Assembly: GCA_964533185.1 (NCBI GenBank)
Contig: CAZHLD010000020.1
Coordinates: 1 to 45,884 of the forward strand
Direction: 5' to 3'
DNA length: 45,884 nt
DNA from: CAZHLD01 sp964533185
Lineage (GTDB): Bacteria; Acidobacteriota; Terriglobia; Acidiferrales; UBA7541
Shown here: piece by piece, positions 42,499-45,884 of the stretch
Layout: the number at the start of each line of letters is the position of its first letter
Numbering within the stretch: position 1 is the stretch's first letter
Notes under the pieces: model-generated
Seen by the model: only the letters and a program-made list of their open reading frames with translations
Told to the model about the DNA's origin: nothing
Database searches by the model: none
Translations under genes and position numbers: made by a program

Positions 42499-44364
42499 TC
42501 ATGGCCTGATGGGACGCTTTTGTGGGACTCTGCTGGGCAAGGGAGTCAGTTGAACGTTGAGCTGCGTCCGCTCGTCTTGCTGAATCTGCACAACTCCGTC
42601 ATACGCCTGGAACCCGGGTTTGCGCAGAACAATGCTGTACTGTCCCGGAGGCAGACGCAGCGTCGTCGGAGTCGGCTCGTCGTACCGCTGTCCATTCACA
42701 AAAATTGTCGCCAGCGGAGGCTCGCTAATCACGCGCACGACCGCCGCCGTTTCCGCATCGGCAGGATTCTGGCCGGATGTTGCCGCAGTGCTGGCTCTCG
42801 CGCTTGAATCCGGCTCCTCGGGCGCTGTTGCGTACTCGATGTGGTCCACCACGCGGATCAATCCCTTCTGTAACGCCGGCGCTGCGCTCAAGCCTTCAAG
42901 CAACCGCCGGTGTTCACTCGGCGTCAGCAGTCCGCTCAACGTCACCGTCGTGCCCGCCACCTGGACCTTTACCTTGTCGCCGAGTCCTGCTTCTCCAAGT
43001 CGCCGCGACACCAGCGCTTCGAGCTGGGCCTCGCGCCGCATTTCAGGCAACAAAGAGACCCCTCCAGTCGGCTGATCGGCTGGCCATGGCTTCTCCTCAG
43101 CTTTCGTCCCCAGCTCTCTTGCACCTGGTTGTGCCGTTGCAGGCTCTTCTTTGGCCGGTGCGGCCAAGCGCGGCGAAGCTGGTTCGGCTTGGGTCTCTGG
43201 AGTTGCGACCGGCTCACTCTGTTCGCTCGCCGGAGGGGTCGGTGTTGTTTGCGTCGCGGTTCCCTGGGTCGGTGCGGATGTCTTCAGCGTTCCCCGGCCA
43301 CGTTCCCAGATGTCCTGAAGGTACGGCCACACGGAATAGCCCGCACCGCCGATAACGAGCAGCAGAATCAGTGCCAGCCAGAACCCGCCCCGTGGTCTCT
43401 CGGCACTTGGCTCGACCTCCAATGCGGCCCGCCCCGCCGGACGCAGGCTCGATCTCATGCGCTCCGCTTCTGTCGGCAGACGTCGCTGATCCGCGCGCGT
43501 TTGCCCGGGCAGGGCTAGGGTTGCATCCGCCCCTATTCCCACCTCTCGATACCTTCGCAACGCGTCCATCATCTCGCGGCAACTCTGATACCGTGCCCCG
43601 GGTTCCTTGGCCAGCGCCCGCGTGATCACGTTGGAAAGACCTGGATGGATTGTGGAGTCTAACTCGCGCGGCGGGATCGGGTCCTCATTCACGATTTTGT
43701 AGATGATCGTTGTGATGTTTCGCCCCGGGAACGGCTTCTCGCCTGTCACCAGCTCATACAGGATCACGCCCAGGGAAAAGATATCCGACCGCCCGTCCAC
43801 GCGCCTCCCCTTCACCTGCTCCGGCGACATGTAGCTCGGTGTGCCGATCACCTGCTGGGTCATCGCCGTGCCGAACTGCAGAATCTTCGCCGTCCCAAAG
43901 TCAGTGATCTTTAGTGTGTCGTCCGGCGCCAGCATCAAGTTGGCGGGTTTGATGTCCCGGTGGACCACGTTGTGCTGGTGCGCAAACTCCAGCGCCGAGC
44001 AGGCATGTTCCATCACGCGCATCACTCGCGGCAGGGGAAACGCCTGTCGGCTGTCGAGCAGCGCCTGCAGACTGCGCCCTTCGACGTACTCCATCGTGAT
44101 GTAAAACAGTCCTTCCTCTTCCCCTGCGTCGTACACCACCACGATATTAGGGTGCGACAGCAGTCCCGCTGCCCGCGCCTCAGTCTGGAAGCGCGAGATC
44201 AGCTCCTCGTGCGTCATCCCTGTGCCTTCTTCAGAAAGACGCAGCGTCTTGACCGCCACCGTTCGCCCGATCACTGGGTCATGCGCCTTATAGACCACAC
44301 CCATGGCGCCCCGTCCGAGCTCTTCGCTCAGCTCATAGCGTCCGGCTTTGGTTACGGGCAACAC
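42499..44364 (-). CDS. membrane Ser/Thr protein kinase with BON-like and PEGA domains
   Basis: 621 residues. The cytoplasmic kinase domain has GRGAMGVVYKA, the VAVK lysine, HRDIKPANLM, DFG and the SPEQVKG activation segment, all intact. A juxtamembrane Pro/Arg linker and one membrane helix (FWLALILLLVIGGAGYSVW, about residue 330) lead to a Pro/Thr/Glu-rich periplasmic stretch. A BON-like segment follows (LGEAGLGDKVKVQVAGTTVT). The end is a PEGA domain (PLATIFVNGQRYDEPTPTTL), a surface-associated module. It probably phosphorylates targets read by FHA proteins. The start is a GTG at 44364. The 227 nt up to the radical SAM gene hold its promoter. Confidence 0.92.
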   Translation of the reverse strand: MLPVTKAGRYELSEELGRGAMGVVYKAHDPVIGRTVAVKTLRLSEEGTGMTHEELISRFQTEARAAGLLSHPNIVVVYDAGEEEGLFYITMEYVEGRSLQALLDSRQAFPLPRVMRVMEHACSALEFAHQHNVVHRDIKPANLMLAPDDTLKITDFGTAKILQFGTAMTQQVIGTPSYMSPEQVKGRRVDGRSDIFSLGVILYELVTGEKPFPGRNITTIIYKIVNEDPIPPRELDSTIHPGLSNVITRALAKEPGARYQSCREMMDALRRYREVGIGADATLALPGQTRADQRRLPTEAERMRSSLRPAGRAALEVEPSAERPRGGFWLALILLLVIGGAGYSVWPYLQDIWERGRGTLKTSAPTQGTATQTTPTPPASEQSEPVATPETQAEPASPRLAAPAKEEPATAQPGARELGTKAEEKPWPADQPTGGVSLLPEMRREAQLEALVSRRLGEAGLGDKVKVQVAGTTVTLSGLLTPSEHRRLLEGLSAAPALQKGLIRVVDHIEYATAPEEPDSSARASTAATSGQNPADAETAAVVRVISEPPLATIFVNGQRYDEPTPTTLRLPPGQYSIVLRKPGFQAYDGVVQIQQDERTQLNVQLTPLPSRVPQKRPIRP

Positions 44365-44472
44365 GTCGGGCTTGGCCTGTCCTGGCGTGGAGGCGTGGAA
44401 GGAGACACCTTTCCTCCTCAGGTGGGCACCGGGGGAACTGGCGCAAAACCGCCGATGCCACTACTTCAATTC

Positions 44473-44501
44473 AACATAGCCTTGGGGTCTGGAGGCGTCA
44501 A
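44473..44501 (-). promoter_or_regulatory. sigma70 promoter of the Ser/Thr kinase
   Basis: On the minus strand TTGACG (44501-44496) is followed after 17 nt by TATGTT (44478-44473). The start would be near 44466, about 100 nt upstream of the kinase GTG. Confidence 0.5.
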
Positions 44502-44591
44502 CTTGACAAAAGTACAGGTGTTCCCGAGCTACAACCGGCTGGGTCGCACAGCCTACCTAAAGGGAAGGGAATCAACAGTTTGCTCGGGATG

Positions 44592-45629
44592 TCACTTCTG
44601 GGCAGCCAACTGCACCAGCGAATCCGATGGCCCGGGAGGGGGGGTTGCAAAAGGCTTGAGTGTCTGCGGTGCCCGCCAATTGTCTAGGATTGCCACCTGC
44701 TGTACGCAGGAGACCGTGCAGTGTGGCGCGCAGTGTTTCTTTGTGAAGTACTCCCGCCGCAGGTCTTCGGCTGTGTACCTCTCCAATGGCACGCCCGGAT
44801 ACCCCCGCTGCTGTGAGCACCAGTGCACCAGCCCATCCTCACAGATGTACAAATACCGCGCCCCCGACCGGCACCGCCACTCGTTCGCTTTGCCTTGCGC
44901 GATGTTGTGCTGGAACTTGTTGAAGCGCGAAAACGACCGTTTCCCCAGGCCCATGATCTCTTCAAAGATCTCTCGCTCGCGGTTTCCTAGCGGCCTCAAT
45001 TGCCCGTGCCCGTCGTGAATGATCCCCACCGTGCTCGTAAACCCCAACTCGATTGCCCGCTGCGCCACCTTCAGCGCATCCTCCGGGTTATTGACCCCGC
45101 TCCCGAGCACTGAATTGATGTTCACCTGAAACACTGCGTGCTTGGCCAGCAGGACCAGTTTCTGGTCCAGCACCTTCAGACTCTTCATCGAGACTTCGTC
45201 GGGTTGCGCGTTATCAATGCTGATCTGCAGGTGTTCAAGCCCGGCGCGGTTTAGCTCCTCGATGCGCTTGACCGTCAGCAGGTACCCGTTCGTGATCATT
45301 CCCGCAATCATCCCGCGCTTTCGGATGCGGGCGATAATCTGATCCAGCTCGGGATGGAGCATCGGTTCCCCGCCGCTGATGGTGATGATCGAGGTACCCA
45401 GCTCGGCCAGCCGGTCCAGCCGCCGGTACATCTCCGCAAGCGGCACCGGCTTCGAAAAATCGTCGTACTCGTTACAGTACCCGCAGGAGAGATTGCAGCG
45501 TCGCGTCGGAATAATGTGCGCCAGGATCGGGTGACGGGTCGAGACCAGCGCCTTCCCAATCATCCGCCATTCACGCAGTCGGGTGCGCACGAACCGCAGG
45601 CGCCGCCGCGCTTTCACGCTCAGTGGCAT
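44592..45629 (-). CDS. radical SAM protein with SPASM-like C-terminal cysteines
   Basis: About 345 residues. The 4Fe-4S motif CNLSCGYCNE (CxxxCxxC) is followed by the radical SAM GGEP motif (ISGGEPMLHPEL) and the later IDNAQPDEV segment, all in a barrel. The C-terminal cysteines (CRSGARYLYICEDGLVHWC, then CAPHCTVSC) resemble a SPASM or twitch-type auxiliary cluster, as in peptide or protein modifying enzymes. No peptide substrate gene is obvious nearby. ATG 45629 is chosen; the frame is open to 45872 but that enters the tRNA-Arg. TATACT lies 6 nt upstream and AGGTGG touches the ATG, so the mRNA may be leaderless. GTG 45617 is an alternative start. Substrate unknown. Confidence 0.88.
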   Translation of the reverse strand: MPLSVKARRRLRFVRTRLREWRMIGKALVSTRHPILAHIIPTRRCNLSCGYCNEYDDFSKPVPLAEMYRRLDRLAELGTSIITISGGEPMLHPELDQIIARIRKRGMIAGMITNGYLLTVKRIEELNRAGLEHLQISIDNAQPDEVSMKSLKVLDQKLVLLAKHAVFQVNINSVLGSGVNNPEDALKVAQRAIELGFTSTVGIIHDGHGQLRPLGNREREIFEEIMGLGKRSFSRFNKFQHNIAQGKANEWRCRSGARYLYICEDGLVHWCSQQRGYPGVPLERYTAEDLRREYFTKKHCAPHCTVSCVQQVAILDNWRAPQTLKPFATPPPGPSDSLVQLAAQK

Positions 45630-45635
45630 CCACCT

Positions 45636-45641
45636 AGTATA
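45636..45641 (-). promoter_or_regulatory. -10-like box directly before the radical SAM start
   Basis: TATACT on the minus strand ends 6 nt before the ATG at 45629, so transcription could begin at that A. The expected -35 site is weak. Confidence 0.35.
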
Positions 45642-45797
45642 AAGGTATTGCCGCAATTCCGCATCTCGGCTGCTTTCAGGGTGCTGCTGGCGCGCGATTC
45701 TCTTCTCATTCCGAGTCGTGCAGTCCCGGAAGTGGCCGCGCTGCGCTCCTAACGCCCTGCACCTATTCCGCTCGACCCGTATTAGAATGGCGCTTGT

Positions 45798-45874
45798 GGG
45801 CCTGTAGCTCAGATGGATAGAGCAGCGGTTTCCTAAACCGCGTGTCGGGAGTTCGACTCTCCCCAGGCCCACCA
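45798..45874 (+). tRNA. tRNA-Arg (anticodon CCT)
   Basis: The acceptor gggcctg (45798-45804) pairs with caggccc (45864-45870), followed by discriminator A and an encoded CCA (45872-45874). The anticodon stem gcggt/accgc encloses ttcctaa, giving CCT at 45832-45834, which reads AGG. D and T arms (gttcgact) are canonical. TAGAAT at 45783-45788 is a possible -10 box without a clear -35. Confidence 0.95.
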
Positions 45875-45884
45875 GAGTTCTCTT

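Noticed and set aside
45630..45872. Radical SAM start upstream at 45872
   Set aside because: It would run through tRNA-Arg, and the extra 81 residues have no family resemblance.
1..45884. CRISPR array, prophage or rRNA operon
   Set aside because: No regularly spaced repeats, structural phage genes or rRNA sequence were found.

Overview
The window is GC-rich bacterial chromosome with short intergenic gaps, and it most likely comes from an Acidobacteriota genome. The lineage clues are a secreted VWFA-domain protein of the type named for Acidobacteria, a 1269-residue Oar-like TonB-dependent receptor with an N-terminal carboxypeptidase-regulatory domain, and dense eukaryote-like Ser/Thr phospho-signalling. 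No 16S rRNA is present, so the phylum call is an inference. The sequence is a draft scaffold with two 100-N gaps. One, inside transketolase, is a true loss of sequence. The other, inside a cyclase gene, looks spurious because 55 identical bases flank it and collapsing them restores the frame. The window opens inside what looks like the end of an IS21-like element.

Layout. 1-9 kb: IS terminus, fatty-acid desaturase, transketolase (gapped), class V aminotransferase plus a small partner ORF, ceruloplasmin-like two-domain multicopper oxidase, a probable IS remnant, a small zinc-ribbon protein, an MFS transporter and an AI-2E-type permease. 9-14.5 kb: Lon-like AAA protease with a degenerate P-loop, VWFA protein, coiled-coil membrane protein, QueF and a zinc-ribbon protein. 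14.6-21 kb: tRNA-Glu(CTC), an APC permease and a tightly coupled aromatic amino-acid operon trpC-trpF-trpB-trpA-aroQ-tyrA. 21-25.8 kb: 3-oxoacid CoA-transferase subunits, PgsA, zinc-ribbon rhomboid protease, RlpA and a HIT protein. 25.8-32.5 kb: a signalling block of CHASE2 adenylate/guanylate cyclase, double-FHA protein and PP2C phosphatase on the minus strand, divergent from a GAF/HD-GYP protein. 32.6-45.9 kb: secreted protein, RmuC, TonB-dependent receptor, a HEAT-like/PilZ protein, a Ser/Thr kinase with BON-like and PEGA domains, a radical SAM protein and tRNA-Arg(CCT).

How the genes work together. The trp/aroQ/tyrA genes overlap or nearly touch and read as one transcription unit for the late steps of Trp and Phe/Tyr synthesis; trpE, trpG and trpD are not here. 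The PP2C, FHA and cyclase genes look like a phosphoprotein-to-cyclic-nucleotide pathway, with a membrane kinase, an HD-GYP c-di-GMP hydrolase and a PilZ protein nearby. Most other genes are housekeeping. No CRISPR array, prophage, rRNA operon or origin was seen. The most unusual points are the signalling block, the ceruloplasmin-like oxidase, the P-loop-deficient Lon relative, a 21-bp-phased repeat beside the trp promoter, several apparently leaderless start sites and the spurious gap.
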